Shown: in pieces, positions 27,519-37,778 of the stretch
How the letters are laid out: each line of letters begins with the position of its first letter
Numbering within the stretch: the first letter of the stretch is position 1
NCBI GenBank assembly: GCA_030706465.1
Contig: JAUZOM010000003.1
Location: 1-56,670, forward strand
Source of the DNA: Bacteroidota bacterium
Lineage (GTDB): Bacteria > Bacteroidota > Bacteroidia > Bacteroidales > Paludibacteraceae
Length of the DNA stretch: 56,670 bases
Reading direction: 5' to 3'
The notes under the pieces: model-generated
What the model was told of the DNA's origin: nothing
Database searches by the model: none
Seen by the model: only the letters and a program-made list of their open reading frames with translations
Position numbers and translations under genes: made by a program

Positions 27519-27546
27519 GAAGTCGTTTTACAGCCAATCCACAGTC

Positions 27547-27579
27547 TAGGTCACCATTTACGTGTAAAGCGCTGACCTA
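27547..27579 (+). terminator. Terminator-like nested hairpin
   Basis: TAGGTCA pairs with TGACCTA, enclosing an inner TTTAC-gt-GTAAA hairpin, followed by TTTAT. It starts 28 nt past the MDR stop codon. Confidence 0.5.
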
Positions 27580-27763
27580 TTTATAATTACCATTGAAAAC
27601 CAGTTCTTATTTCCTAAAGCCCGACAATAGTCCGGACACAGCTTACAACAGGAACTAAGTTGATTTTTAAAAAGATGGTAAAGGCCGACTGTAGCCTAAT
27701 GACTACATTCCCATCACAATTCAGTTCACAGGCAGAAGCAGTTAGGGGCCATTTTCATTCCTT

Positions 27764-27806
27764 TATACCATAAACATGGTATATAAAATACCCCATCATT
27801 GCGATT
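27764..27806 (+). promoter_or_regulatory. Shared tandem-palindrome operator, cysK copy
   Basis: TATACC-N7-TGGTA-N7-TACCC-N7-GCGATT. The distal half is a perfect palindrome (TATACCAT-aaac-ATGGTATA); the proximal half is degenerate. The architecture and the ATACCATAAA core match the operators at 41779-41820 and 54396-54437. The element ends exactly 21 nt before the -7 box, as at the other two sites, with a central spacer one base longer. Confidence 0.75.
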
Positions 27807-27827
27807 GTGGGCCTCCAAATTCAGCAA

Positions 27828-27835
27828 TATCTTTG
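27828..27835 (+). promoter_or_regulatory. cysK -7 box
   Basis: TATCTTTG matches TAnnTTTG, 39 nt upstream of the cysK ATG. No good -33 element is seen at the usual distance, consistent with activator dependence. Confidence 0.7.
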
Positions 27836-27874
27836 CATCATAAAAATAAACAAACCCATTAAATAAAAATTGTT

Positions 27875-28822
27875 ATGGCAAAAATAGCAAAACAACTCAC
27901 AGAATTAGTCGGCAACACACCGCTCTTGCAACTCACTAACTACAGTGCAAAAAAAGGTTTAGAAGCTACCGTTATTGCAAAACTTGAATCGTTTAATCCG
28001 GCAGGTTGCGTAAAAGAACGTATCGCGCTGGCAATGATCGAAGATGCCGAAGCAAAAGGCATTTTGAAAGAAGGCGTTGAAATTATTGAGCCAACCAGCG
28101 GAAATACCGGTATTGGTTTGGCTTTCGTAGCTGCCATTAAAGGATATAAACTTACGCTGACAATGCCAGAAACCATGAGCGTGGAACGTCGGAACTTATT
28201 GAAAGCCTTCGGTGCAAACATCGTACTTACTCCCGGAGCAACCGGTATGAAAGGAGCTATTGCCCGTGCATTGGAACTACAGACCGAAATTCCAAACTCA
28301 TATATTCCACAACAATTTGAAAATCCAGCCAATCCGGAGATTCACAAACGCACAACCGGTGAAGAAATCTGGCGTGATACAGACGGGAAGGTTGATATTT
28401 TTGTGGCGGGTGTAGGAACCGGTGGAACAGTAAGTGGGGTTGGTGAATCACTGAAAGCCCATAATCCAAATGTGAAAATTGTTGCTGTTGAGCCTACAGA
28501 TTCACCGGTTTTATCAGGTGGCAATCCCGGTCCTCATAAAATACAAGGAATTGGTGCAGGATTCATTCCTAAAACTTACAATCCTGACGTAGTTGATGAA
28601 ATCATACAGGTCAGTAACGACAACGCTATCCTAACTTCACGTCAATTGGCACAACAAGAAGGACTATTAGTTGGTATATCATCAGGAGCTGCTGCTTATG
28701 CCGCTACTCAATTGGCTCAACGCCCCGAAAACAAAGGGAAGGTCATTGTTGCATTGCTTCCTGACACAGGCGAACGTTATCTTTCAACGTTGCTTTATGC
28801 ATTTGAAGAATATCCGCTTTAA
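27875..28822 (+). CDS. cysK: Cysteine synthase A (O-acetylserine sulfhydrylase)
   Basis: A 315-aa PLP enzyme making cysteine from O-acetylserine and sulfide. The N-terminal '[10 protein letters not shown]', the PLP-lysine motif '[12 protein letters not shown]' (Lys47), '[15 protein letters not shown]' and the phosphate-binding '[13 protein letters not shown]' loop are all clear. The usual NPGGSVKDR reads NPAGCVKER here, an accepted variant. Upstream is the shared tandem-palindrome operator, so the gene probably belongs to a regulon with the two TonB operons downstream. A sulfhydrylase-type gene follows on the same strand after about 320 bp. Confidence 0.95.
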   Translation: MAKIAKQLTELVGNTPLLQLTNYSAKKGLEATVIAKLESFNPAGCVKERIALAMIEDAEAKGILKEGVEIIEPTSGNTGIGLAFVAAIKGYKLTLTMPETMSVERRNLLKAFGANIVLTPGATGMKGAIARALELQTEIPNSYIPQQFENPANPEIHKRTTGEEIWRDTDGKVDIFVAGVGTGGTVSGVGESLKAHNPNVKIVAVEPTDSPVLSGGNPGPHKIQGIGAGFIPKTYNPDVVDEIIQVSNDNAILTSRQLAQQEGLLVGISSGAAAYAATQLAQRPENKGKVIVALLPDTGERYLSTLLYAFEEYPL

Positions 28823-28831
28823 TTCTGAGGC

Positions 28832-28861
28832 AAGGAGCAAGAGTTAAGAACTCTGCTCCTT
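28832..28861 (+). terminator. cysK downstream hairpin made from interspersed repeat words
   Basis: AAGGAGCA-GAGTT pairs with AACTC-TGCTCCTT around a 3-nt loop. There is no real T-tract, so termination strength is uncertain. Its arms use the same AAGGAGCAAGAG word that recurs at 28992-29017 and in the ABC-F gene. Confidence 0.5.
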
Positions 28862-28991
28862 CACTTTCGAAGTTAGTGGAAAGCTGCAAAAAAGAAAAAT
28901 AACAAAAAGAAAAAGATAAAAACAGGAGAAATCTAAAAAAAGGGAAGGATCTATTGATAAGTTGCGAGTAGTTATTGCTTCCAAATATTTG

Positions 28992-29017
28992 CCTCTTGCT
29001 CCTTACCTCTTGCTTCT
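28992..29017. repeat. Interspersed CTCTTGCTCCTTACCTCTTG repeat
   Basis: CTCTTGCTCC followed by TTACCTCTTGCTTCTG is the reverse complement of GCAAGAGGTAAGGAGCAAGAG, the same purine-rich repeat vocabulary as 25010-25075 and 28832-28861. Confidence 0.5.
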
Positions 29018-29035
29018 GTATTTTTTAAGGTATAA

Positions 29036-30448
<1,413 letters not shown>

Positions 30449-30475
30449 ATCGTTGTTAGTAGTTTTAATTAGTAA

Positions 30476-30510
30476 AAAAATGCATTCCAAGCAATTGGAG
30501 TGCATTTTTT
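30476..30510 (+). terminator. Terminator after sulfhydrylase gene
   Basis: AAAATGCATTCCAA pairs with TTGGAGTGCATTTT around a short loop (one mismatch), followed by T residues, 28 nt past the stop codon. Confidence 0.88.
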
Positions 30511-30789
30511 TATTGCCTTTAGCTTACTCCTACATTCTTATTGTGATTTTTGTCTGAATCAAATAAAGTTGCTACCTTTACTACCCTAAAAAAGTTGGAT
30601 GTTTAAATTTAAAACGGATTTGGTGAAGTAAATAGCCTTTGGTATTCTGCCCAAGGTTATCCCCGGATTAAACTCAGGCAAATTCTTGCCGGGGTTATTT
30701 TCAGGTAACTCTATTATTAACGGTTTGCAGCCCGGTAAAGGATCTGTTGTATCGACATGCTCCGGCTGCGTACTATAAATTCAAACATT
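30511..30789. other. Leader region of methyltransferase gene
   Basis: About 280 bp. CCCCGG (near 30661) and CCGGGG (near 30690) could pair around a 23-nt loop within a possibly structured leader. I cannot assign it to a known riboswitch class. Confidence 0.3.
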
Positions 30790-31563
30790 ATGAGTAACAA
30801 GAATAAGTCAATTCACGAATTCGACATCAACTTAATCTGTGAGTATTTTTCAAGCACGGAACGACAAGGACCCGGCAGCCCCGAAGTAACGGTTAAAGCA
30901 TTGGGATTTATCGATCATCTTACCAACGAATCCCGTATTGCCGACATTGGTTGCGGAACAGGTGGTCAAACCAGGGTACTGGCACAACATACACCGGGAC
31001 AAATTACTGGTATCGACCAATTTCCTTCTTTTATAGACCTGTTCAACCGGAAAGCCGGAGAACAAAATCTTCAGAATCGAATAGCCGGTATCGTAGGTTC
31101 GATGGATAACCTTCCTTTTCAGCCGGAAGAACTAGACCTGATCTGGTCGGAAGGAGCCATCTATAATATCGGCTTTGAACGGGGTCTGAACGAATGGCGA
31201 AAATTTCTGAAAACTGGAGGTTATATAGCCGTTACGGAGGCCTCTTGGTTTACTGAAGAACGACCTGCCGAAATAGAAGAATTCTGGCAGGATGCTTATC
31301 CGGAGATAGACACGATTCCAATTAAAGTCGCCCAAATGCAAAAAGCCGGATATATTCCTGTTGCCACCTTTATCCTGCCCGAAAACTGCTGGACAGAACA
31401 TTTCTATGTTCCGCTGGTTACAGTACAGGAAGCTTTTTTGAGGAAATATGCAGGGAATAAGACTGTCGAAGAACTTATTGCAAACCAGCGGCATGAGGTT
31501 CAAATATATAACAGGTACAAAGAGTACTACGGGTACGTGTTCTATATCGGAAGGAAAATTTAA
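30790..31563 (+). CDS. Class I SAM-dependent methyltransferase
   Basis: A protein of about 257 aa with the SAM-binding motif '[17 protein letters not shown]', the post-I acidic residue in '[14 protein letters not shown]', and '[19 protein letters not shown]' as motif IV. The C-terminal part has no recognised domain. The ATG at 30790 is preferred over a frame start at 30757. The methyl acceptor is unknown. It is monocistronic, with a strong terminator downstream. Confidence 0.85.
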   Translation: MSNKNKSIHEFDINLICEYFSSTERQGPGSPEVTVKALGFIDHLTNESRIADIGCGTGGQTRVLAQHTPGQITGIDQFPSFIDLFNRKAGEQNLQNRIAGIVGSMDNLPFQPEELDLIWSEGAIYNIGFERGLNEWRKFLKTGGYIAVTEASWFTEERPAEIEEFWQDAYPEIDTIPIKVAQMQKAGYIPVATFILPENCWTEHFYVPLVTVQEAFLRKYAGNKTVEELIANQRHEVQIYNRYKEYYGYVFYIGRKI

Positions 31564-31609
31564 GTTATCAGGGAAAGATTGCCCCTGAAAGCCGGAATAA
31601 TCGTCAAAT

Positions 31610-31656
31610 AAAATAGCATTCATCGGGATGAAAATGCCCGATGGATGCTATTTTTT
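31610..31656 (+). terminator. Terminator after methyltransferase gene
   Basis: AAATAGCAT-CATCGGG pairs with CCCGATG-ATGCTATTT around an 8-nt loop, followed by six T residues. Confidence 0.88.
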
Positions 31657-31947
31657 GATCATTCTTTACCTAAATGTGATTATTCTCTATTCTCCTAACC
31701 TGGACAAACCAGAGCCAAAAAGGCAGAACGCAAATGGTGCAAATTTACACAAATCGAAGATGCCGATTGGTCGGTATAAAGACTGATATTTCTTAGATCT
31801 TAGTAGCGCTTTAGAATAGCTGAGATCTTGATGGATACTTAAATATAACGAAAAAGAACACACCAAATTGAGAGAGATAAGACACTAACATAAGTATGCA
31901 CTCCTATTTTAAATATCAGGTTGTTAAATACACTATATTTTTCAATA
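31657..31947. other. Intergenic region between convergent genes
   Basis: About 290 bp between the methyltransferase terminator and the M28 peptidase stop. AT-rich, no gene or clear minus-strand terminator seen. Confidence 0.4.
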
Positions 31948-34200
31948 TTAAATATCTTTTGCTATCTGAATAGCCGATCCTAATGCCTTATTCAAGCGAT
32001 TAACCGCTTCCGTCACTACCACAATCTGCTCCTGAGTTTCTTGCCAATGACCCTCCTCTATAGCTTCACGGATACCGGGTAAGGTTTTCACTCCATATCC
32101 GGTATAAAAACCCGGAGCATAAATAGCATGTTTATACCAGGACCGGCGGGGAAGCCCGGTAGGAATCAGCAATTGTTTTTCCGCTTGAAACAGGACATTG
32201 TTTAGTTTTTCTTTTTTCTTATCCGGAACAGCGCTCAACTGTTCCTGCAATTCATACAGTTTAGTTGCCGAGATTTGAAGAGAATCAAGGGCTGTTTTCA
32301 GGTTATTGAAATCGAGATCAGGAACTACTTCTTTTCCTTTAGGAGTAACAACTATCTTTTGCGGATCGGTTGCCAATTGATACGCTTTTGCTTCTATCAG
32401 CTCATTTTCTATCCCATTCTCTTCCCGTATTTGTTCGCTAAGATGAGTTACTTCCTGAAAGTATTTTGAGATAGTCTTCTGCAAACTGCGATAATCGAAA
32501 GGCAATATATCAGCATCCGCTAATCTCAGGACTGTCCGCCCTACTACTTGAGAAAGCGCTACCCCATATACAAAGCCGGGGTCTTTAAACCGAACATAAT
32601 TGTCGTAAGAATCATAAATTGAATGATATTCACCTCCCGCATCTTCACCTCCAAAGCCAAAAGACAGGGTCGGAATGCCCAGATGTTGTAAAAATGCCGA
32701 ATAATCGGAGCCGGTCCCCAAGGCTCCCAAAGAATAATCATTCTTTGCCAAGGCCTCTTTTTTTAGTTTCGGTGAACCGCTCCTAACGGCATCAACGGCA
32801 CGTCTGCGTTCAAAAACACTGCTTTCTGTTTCCGGGTCTTTTACATCTTTAGCTATCTCAGTAACAAATTTTTCAAAAGCATGTGAGCCTTCGGCACCGA
32901 AAAACCCACGACCGTTACCATCCGTATTAATGTAAGTAACCGCCTTTTTAGCTAATTCATTTTGATGATCCTCAGCCCACTCGGTCGAACCTAAGAGCGA
33001 TTGTTCTTCCCCATCCCAAGCACAATAAACCAGGGTACGTTTAGGTTTATATCCCGATTTAACCAACTGTCCTATAGCTTTGGCTTCTTCCAACAAAGAT
33101 GCCTGACCGCTAATCGGATCGGAAGCTCCATTTACCCAGGCATCGTGATGGTTACCCCTAATGACCCATTCGTCGGGGAATTCAGAGCCCTTAATTTTGG
33201 CTATTATATCATACGCCGGAACAATATCCCAATTAAACTCTGTTTTCAAATGGACTTTAGCTTTACCAACACCCCCTATCTTATAGGTAATGGGTAAAGA
33301 CCCTCTCCATTCCTGTGGAGCAACCAGACCTTCGAGAGCTGACAATAAAGGCAGGGCATCGTGATAACCGATAGGTAAAACGGGGATTTTCATAATAGTG
33401 GTTGCCTCTTCTCTGGTTAAACGTTTGGCTTTTTGTGTGGACCCAGTTCCCGGTGTTAAAGGATCGCCGGGATATACGACCATATCCATAACCGATCCGC
33501 GTTGAACCGTGTATTCGTTTTTAAAGGCTCCTTTCGGATATTCATCCCCTTGGTAATAACCGTCCTCTTTCGGGTCGGAATAAATAATACATCCGATAGC
33601 TCCATGCTCATAGGCAATTTTAGGTTTAATTCCCCGCCAGGAATGACCATAACGAGCTATCACAATTTTTCCTTTGACGTCAATATTCAGTTTTTCCAAT
33701 TGTTTGTAATCATCAGGCAATCCAAAGTTTACATAAACCAAATCTCCGGTAACATCTCCGTCGGCACTCCAGGCCACATAAGTCGGTAATTGGCCTTCCT
33801 GCCCTGAAGTAGCATCCTCTGGCACTGCCAGTTCTTTCAACGTAGCAGAAAACCGGGTAGGTTCCGTCAATTCCAACACACGTGTTTTGGGGGTGGGGAA
33901 CAATACCTGATAGGTTTCTATTTTTGCATCCCAGCCATATTCCCTGAATTTTTTCAAAATAGCATCGGCAACTCTTTTTCCTCCTGGTGAACCCAAATGA
34001 TGCGGTTCTGCGGAAAGTTCTTTGATATTCGCTCCGATAGAACTGCTTTTGAGCAAGTGATCGAATTTTTGCTCCAGATCGGTTTGTTTTTGTGCGGAAG
34101 CAGGTGAAAACCCTTCCAACCGGTTGGATTGGGCATGTCCTTGTTGTAACAGACATAATCCACAAAGGCACACTGTTAATAAATAATTTTTCCTTTTCAT
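31948..34200 (-). CDS. Exported M28 metallopeptidase, glutamate carboxypeptidase II-like
   Basis: A 750-aa protein with a signal peptide (MKRKNYLLTVCLCGLCLLQQ), a PA domain ('KIAYEHGAIGCIIYSDPKED' near 200), an M28 catalytic domain and a C-terminal transferrin-receptor-like dimerisation domain. Zinc ligands are visible in 'GNHHDAWVNGASDP' (His and bridging Asp), 'WDGEEQSLLGS' (catalytic Glu and Glu ligand) and 'EYHSIYDSYDNYVRF' (His). The family trims C-terminal glutamate or dipeptides. It lies 172 nt downstream of the HMA gene on the same strand; whether it belongs to the copper operon is unclear. Confidence 0.9.
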   Translation of the reverse strand: MKRKNYLLTVCLCGLCLLQQGHAQSNRLEGFSPASAQKQTDLEQKFDHLLKSSSIGANIKELSAEPHHLGSPGGKRVADAILKKFREYGWDAKIETYQVLFPTPKTRVLELTEPTRFSATLKELAVPEDATSGQEGQLPTYVAWSADGDVTGDLVYVNFGLPDDYKQLEKLNIDVKGKIVIARYGHSWRGIKPKIAYEHGAIGCIIYSDPKEDGYYQGDEYPKGAFKNEYTVQRGSVMDMVVYPGDPLTPGTGSTQKAKRLTREEATTIMKIPVLPIGYHDALPLLSALEGLVAPQEWRGSLPITYKIGGVGKAKVHLKTEFNWDIVPAYDIIAKIKGSEFPDEWVIRGNHHDAWVNGASDPISGQASLLEEAKAIGQLVKSGYKPKRTLVYCAWDGEEQSLLGSTEWAEDHQNELAKKAVTYINTDGNGRGFFGAEGSHAFEKFVTEIAKDVKDPETESSVFERRRAVDAVRSGSPKLKKEALAKNDYSLGALGTGSDYSAFLQHLGIPTLSFGFGGEDAGGEYHSIYDSYDNYVRFKDPGFVYGVALSQVVGRTVLRLADADILPFDYRSLQKTISKYFQEVTHLSEQIREENGIENELIEAKAYQLATDPQKIVVTPKGKEVVPDLDFNNLKTALDSLQISATKLYELQEQLSAVPDKKKEKLNNVLFQAEKQLLIPTGLPRRSWYKHAIYAPGFYTGYGVKTLPGIREAIEEGHWQETQEQIVVVTEAVNRLNKALGSAIQIAKDI

Positions 34201-34372
34201 TTGATTTTAATTTATTATTATACAAAATATTAAGCTGATATTCCTCTTTTGAGAATACCAGTTGGAATGACGTTTTCATTTGAGAATCCCGACTTTTGTT
34301 AGACAGAAGTTAGAATTCTTAATTTACCTGTATGCCAGCTAACTTATTTATCATTTAGCTACAGGTTTTATG

Positions 34373-34696
34373 CTAATCCTCTTTACTACTTACCTTTTCG
34401 CAAACGAAATCCAAATTTTCAAATGCTTTTTTTAATTTTTCTTCATTTGTTTTTCGTGGATCGTACACAACTGTTGCGGTCTTATGCTCTAAATCGACCT
34501 TAAGATCTTTTACACCTTTTTCAAATGGGATATTTCGTTCTATTTTTTCCTGACAACCTTTGCAATGCATGCTGACATTAAAAGTTGCCTCTGCTGTTTT
34601 GTGTTCTTTCGATACTTTCTGATTTTGCGCATTCAATATTGATGCACACGTTGTCAGGAATAGAACTGACAACAGGAAGATTTTCATTGCTTTCAT
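34373..34696 (-). CDS. Exported heavy-metal-associated (HMA) domain protein
   Basis: This 107-aa protein has a signal peptide (MKAMKIFLLSVLFLTTCASI) and one HMA domain with the metal-binding motif MHCKGC (Cys45, Cys48), followed by 'EKGVKDLKVDLEHKTATVVY'. HMA domains bind Cu(I) or similar soft metals through the CxxC; export implies a periplasmic metal chaperone. It is the last gene of locus A, 23 nt after a lipoprotein gene, with TonB receptors upstream; in Bacteroidota such HMA proteins commonly sit beside the 'KMACCNLSESF' receptor type found here. Confidence 0.9.
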   Translation of the reverse strand: MKAMKIFLLSVLFLTTCASILNAQNQKVSKEHKTAEATFNVSMHCKGCQEKIERNIPFEKGVKDLKVDLEHKTATVVYDPRKTNEEKLKKAFENLDFVCEKVSSKED

Positions 34697-34719
34697 TATG
34701 TTATTTTATTGATAATTGG

Positions 34720-35337
34720 TTAGTGGACATCATGTATAACTTTCAGCGCATGAGACACCGTTGGTGCTGCATTGTATTCATCATCACCTGCCTGACTTGC
34801 TGTGATAATTACAACGGCCCCATCATATCCGGAAATTACAGTCAACAAATCACCTATAATTGAAGCATAAGAGATATCGCTTGATGTAAAAGTAACAGGC
34901 AAATAAGAAGATGCAGTTGCTTTCAATGTCAAAGGTCCTTGACTTACCTTCCAGATTGTATCATTTAATTCAAACGTTATTGTTTGATTTTTTTTGATGG
35001 GATTATTGTCTTCATTTATAGCCAAAGTTCTTGTAACCATGGCTGCCGCATAATACTTTGTATTTCCGGGCTGAACAGCTGTAATATAGACACTACCGGT
35101 TTTAAGAAGAGTTACTGTGCTATCTCGGATAATTGCAGTAGAACTATCGCTACTCAAAAAAGTAACCGGCAATCCAGATGTTGCGGTTGCTTTTAGAACA
35201 AAAGAACCCTCACTTAAATTATGAGGAGCTAAATAGCTAAAGCTTATCGTTTGGTTTTCTTTGACATCATTACTACCACAAGAAAACAGTAGGATTACTA
35301 ATCCACATAAAGTGATATAATTATTTAATCGTTTCAT
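34720..35337 (-). CDS. Lipoprotein with two MBG/Ig-like repeats
   Basis: About 205 aa from the ATG at 35337, with a lipoprotein signal ending in a LLFSC lipobox. Two repeats of about 80 residues follow: 'QTISFSYLAPHNLSEGSFVL..SGLPVTFLSSDSSTA' and 'QTITFELNDTIWKVSQGPLT..SYLPVTFTSSDISYA', each ending in a 'GNTKYYAAAMVTR' / 'GDDEYNAAPTVSH' strand. These resemble bacterial surface Ig/MBG-like modules. An ATG 3 codons upstream (35346) is also possible. It lies in the copper-type operon between the TonB receptor and the HMA gene; function unknown. Confidence 0.7.
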   Translation of the reverse strand: MKRLNNYITLCGLVILLFSCGSNDVKENQTISFSYLAPHNLSEGSFVLKATATSGLPVTFLSSDSSTAIIRDSTVTLLKTGSVYITAVQPGNTKYYAAAMVTRTLAINEDNNPIKKNQTITFELNDTIWKVSQGPLTLKATASSYLPVTFTSSDISYASIIGDLLTVISGYDGAVVIITASQAGDDEYNAAPTVSHALKVIHDVH

Positions 35338-35399
35338 ATTTGTCATATATCTATCTGTAATTATTTGTTCTTTAGCAAAATAAAGAATGAACCACATTG

Positions 35400-37754
35400 C
35401 TATTTTAATTTTCCGATCCGAAGCCTGATACCGGCATAAATCTTACGCCCAACAACAGGGCCCCAGACAAATGAAGATTCAAAACCCTGATCGAAGGGAT
35501 TACCGGCATCGATAATCGGGTTGTTTTGTTTATAATCCAATATGTTTTCTGCTCCAAGATATACATCAAAGCGTTTTGTATTTTTGGTAACCTGAGCAAA
35601 GCAGATTGTGAAACCGGGAGATTCTTTCAATTCCGAATTATAGCCGTTCAAACAGGGTATTCTCGAAGGCCCGTTCATCTGGGTGGTGAAATCGAATACC
35701 CATTTCCTGAATTTGGTGGCATACGACAGATTCAGTAACCCCCGATAACGTGCTGTCAAGGGTTTATCTACCAGATACTGTTGGTTTTCTTCCGAATAGG
35801 TGATTTTCGTATTATTGAAACGAAAAGCGGCATAGATATCGAACCGGTTGAAAGGCGTAACCGATAAGTCGGCCTGCCAGGCATCCGCATACGATCTTCC
35901 TTTCAGGTTATAGAAATAAACACTATTGCTATTCCGTTCAATATCAACGACTGCCTGATTATGAAACTCGGTATGAAAATAATCCAGGCTTAACGACATC
36001 CTTTGGTTATCCCCGATCGGAACATACCAAGTTAGGTTTCCGCCATAGTTCCAGGCGTTCTCAATAGCCAAATCGGGAATTTCATCGACATATAACTTTC
36101 TTGATGAGGCCATAATTCCCATATTATCAGCAATTACATTCGGGGCACGATAACCCTTTCCTGCTGATGCACGAGCGATCAAGTCATCCGTAATGTTATA
36201 TTTTATATTTGTCCGGGGAGTAAAGAGCCAGCCATACTTACTGTTATAGTCGGTACGAGCCCCAACGATCAATGTAAACTTTTTCAACAGGGAATAAGTA
36301 TATTCGCCAAAAAACCCCGGAACAAGTTCCTGCCTGTTCAACGCTGTAAGAGGAGTGAGATTAAACGGCAACAGATCCTGATAGTGGGTTTTAAAACCAT
36401 CGAAAACAAAACTGCCACCTATCGTATATTTAGGGGAATCGGTACTGCCAAGGTGCGAAGTAAGCAACACATTACTGTAAAATGAAACCTGGGTACTATT
36501 GAAGGTCTTCAGTCCAAATGACGAATTTAGTTCCTGATGCGTCAAACCGGTTATAATGCCAATGCTCTGGCCTTCTCGGGTACCAACAGGAAATCCTGTC
36601 TTATTATCAACTGTAAAATTCCGATTATCGATATTGGTAACATAATGAGCTCCCGAATAGTTGGTAAGATTATGCTTCGTATCATGCCCACCCTGCCTGT
36701 CGTCATAAAGGAACTTAATGCCAGTTCTGGATTGAAGACCATTGGGTGATAAATAAAGCCATCGGTTATATACATTTATCATTCGGGTCTTGGGCATATC
36801 CAGGAATCCATCTTTATTGTAATCATGGGCATTGTTATCCAGCGTACCGGACACCAGCAGACCCGTCCACAAGTCAGGGGCAACCTGGGTGGCTGCCGTT
36901 ATATTCCCCTCAGAACATCCGAACTGATCAGTATACAAATTAACGAATAACGGATCGGTGTAATCCGGTTTCTTAAATTCCAGGTTTAGTTGACCCGAAA
37001 TAGCCTCATAGCCGTTTACAACAGAGGATGTGCCTTTTGAGAGTTGAATGGACTCTAACCAGCTGCCTGGAATATAGCTCCACCCATTGGCCGACGACAA
37101 CCCACGCAGCATGGGTATATTTTCTCCCAGTAGTTGGATATAAATACCTGACAAACCTAGAAGCTGTACCTGTTTGGCTCCAGAAACAGCGTCCGTGAAA
37201 CCTACGGTCACCGTAGCACTATTTTCAAAGCTTTCGGATAAATTGCAACAAGCCATTTTCATTAATCCTGTTTTATTGATAACTTCCGTTCTCAAAAGGG
37301 AATTTTTCGACAAACTATTGATTTGGCGGGTGCCTGTTACTACTACGTCCTTTAATAGTTGCCCTTCTTTTAATACGAATTCGAAGGATTGATTATCTGC
37401 CCGATTGATCGGAATGGTATCAGGACTAAAGCCTTCGAATGAGGCAATCAAGTAAGTACCGTTCGTGTTTTCTTTTTTTAAAGTGAATTGACCTGTTGCA
37501 TCGGTTACAGTTCCTGTTTGTGAATTAGGCAAACAGACATAAGCCCCGGAAAGAGGCGCTTTATCTCCCGTATCATCCAGCGAATATACAGTTCCGGCAA
37601 TGTTCCCGGCATTCAAGCTCATAAACAGGACCAGGAAAATGGCTGATAACACGGAATACCTCAACCGGATATACCTGCCTGTCTTCTTTGTCCTGCCGAA
37701 GCTATCTCCGGCACAACGGAAAGAAATACTTCCTTTGCTCATATCTTCATTCAT
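35400..37754 (-). CDS. TonB-dependent receptor (HMA-associated, probable metal uptake)
   Basis: A 784-aa outer-membrane receptor: signal region, a carboxypeptidase-like beta domain (near 50-130, 'SGAYVCLPNSQTGTVTDATG'), a plug starting at 'LLKDVVVTGTRQINSLSK', and a 22-strand barrel ending 'GRKIYAGIRLRIGK'. The plug contains 'GLMKMACCNLSESFENS' and 'AKQVQLLGLSGIYIQLLGEN', marks of the receptor type found next to HMA proteins in Bacteroidota. An alternative start is the ATG at 37742. The gene follows the OprC/NosA-like receptor after 24 nt, so two receptors are in tandem in one operon. Confidence 0.88.
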   Translation of the reverse strand: MNEDMSKGSISFRCAGDSFGRTKKTGRYIRLRYSVLSAIFLVLFMSLNAGNIAGTVYSLDDTGDKAPLSGAYVCLPNSQTGTVTDATGQFTLKKENTNGTYLIASFEGFSPDTIPINRADNQSFEFVLKEGQLLKDVVVTGTRQINSLSKNSLLRTEVINKTGLMKMACCNLSESFENSATVTVGFTDAVSGAKQVQLLGLSGIYIQLLGENIPMLRGLSSANGWSYIPGSWLESIQLSKGTSSVVNGYEAISGQLNLEFKKPDYTDPLFVNLYTDQFGCSEGNITAATQVAPDLWTGLLVSGTLDNNAHDYNKDGFLDMPKTRMINVYNRWLYLSPNGLQSRTGIKFLYDDRQGGHDTKHNLTNYSGAHYVTNIDNRNFTVDNKTGFPVGTREGQSIGIITGLTHQELNSSFGLKTFNSTQVSFYSNVLLTSHLGSTDSPKYTIGGSFVFDGFKTHYQDLLPFNLTPLTALNRQELVPGFFGEYTYSLLKKFTLIVGARTDYNSKYGWLFTPRTNIKYNITDDLIARASAGKGYRAPNVIADNMGIMASSRKLYVDEIPDLAIENAWNYGGNLTWYVPIGDNQRMSLSLDYFHTEFHNQAVVDIERNSNSVYFYNLKGRSYADAWQADLSVTPFNRFDIYAAFRFNNTKITYSEENQQYLVDKPLTARYRGLLNLSYATKFRKWVFDFTTQMNGPSRIPCLNGYNSELKESPGFTICFAQVTKNTKRFDVYLGAENILDYKQNNPIIDAGNPFDQGFESSFVWGPVVGRKIYAGIRLRIGKLK

Positions 37755-37778
37755 TTACCGATTCTTTTTACAAATCAA

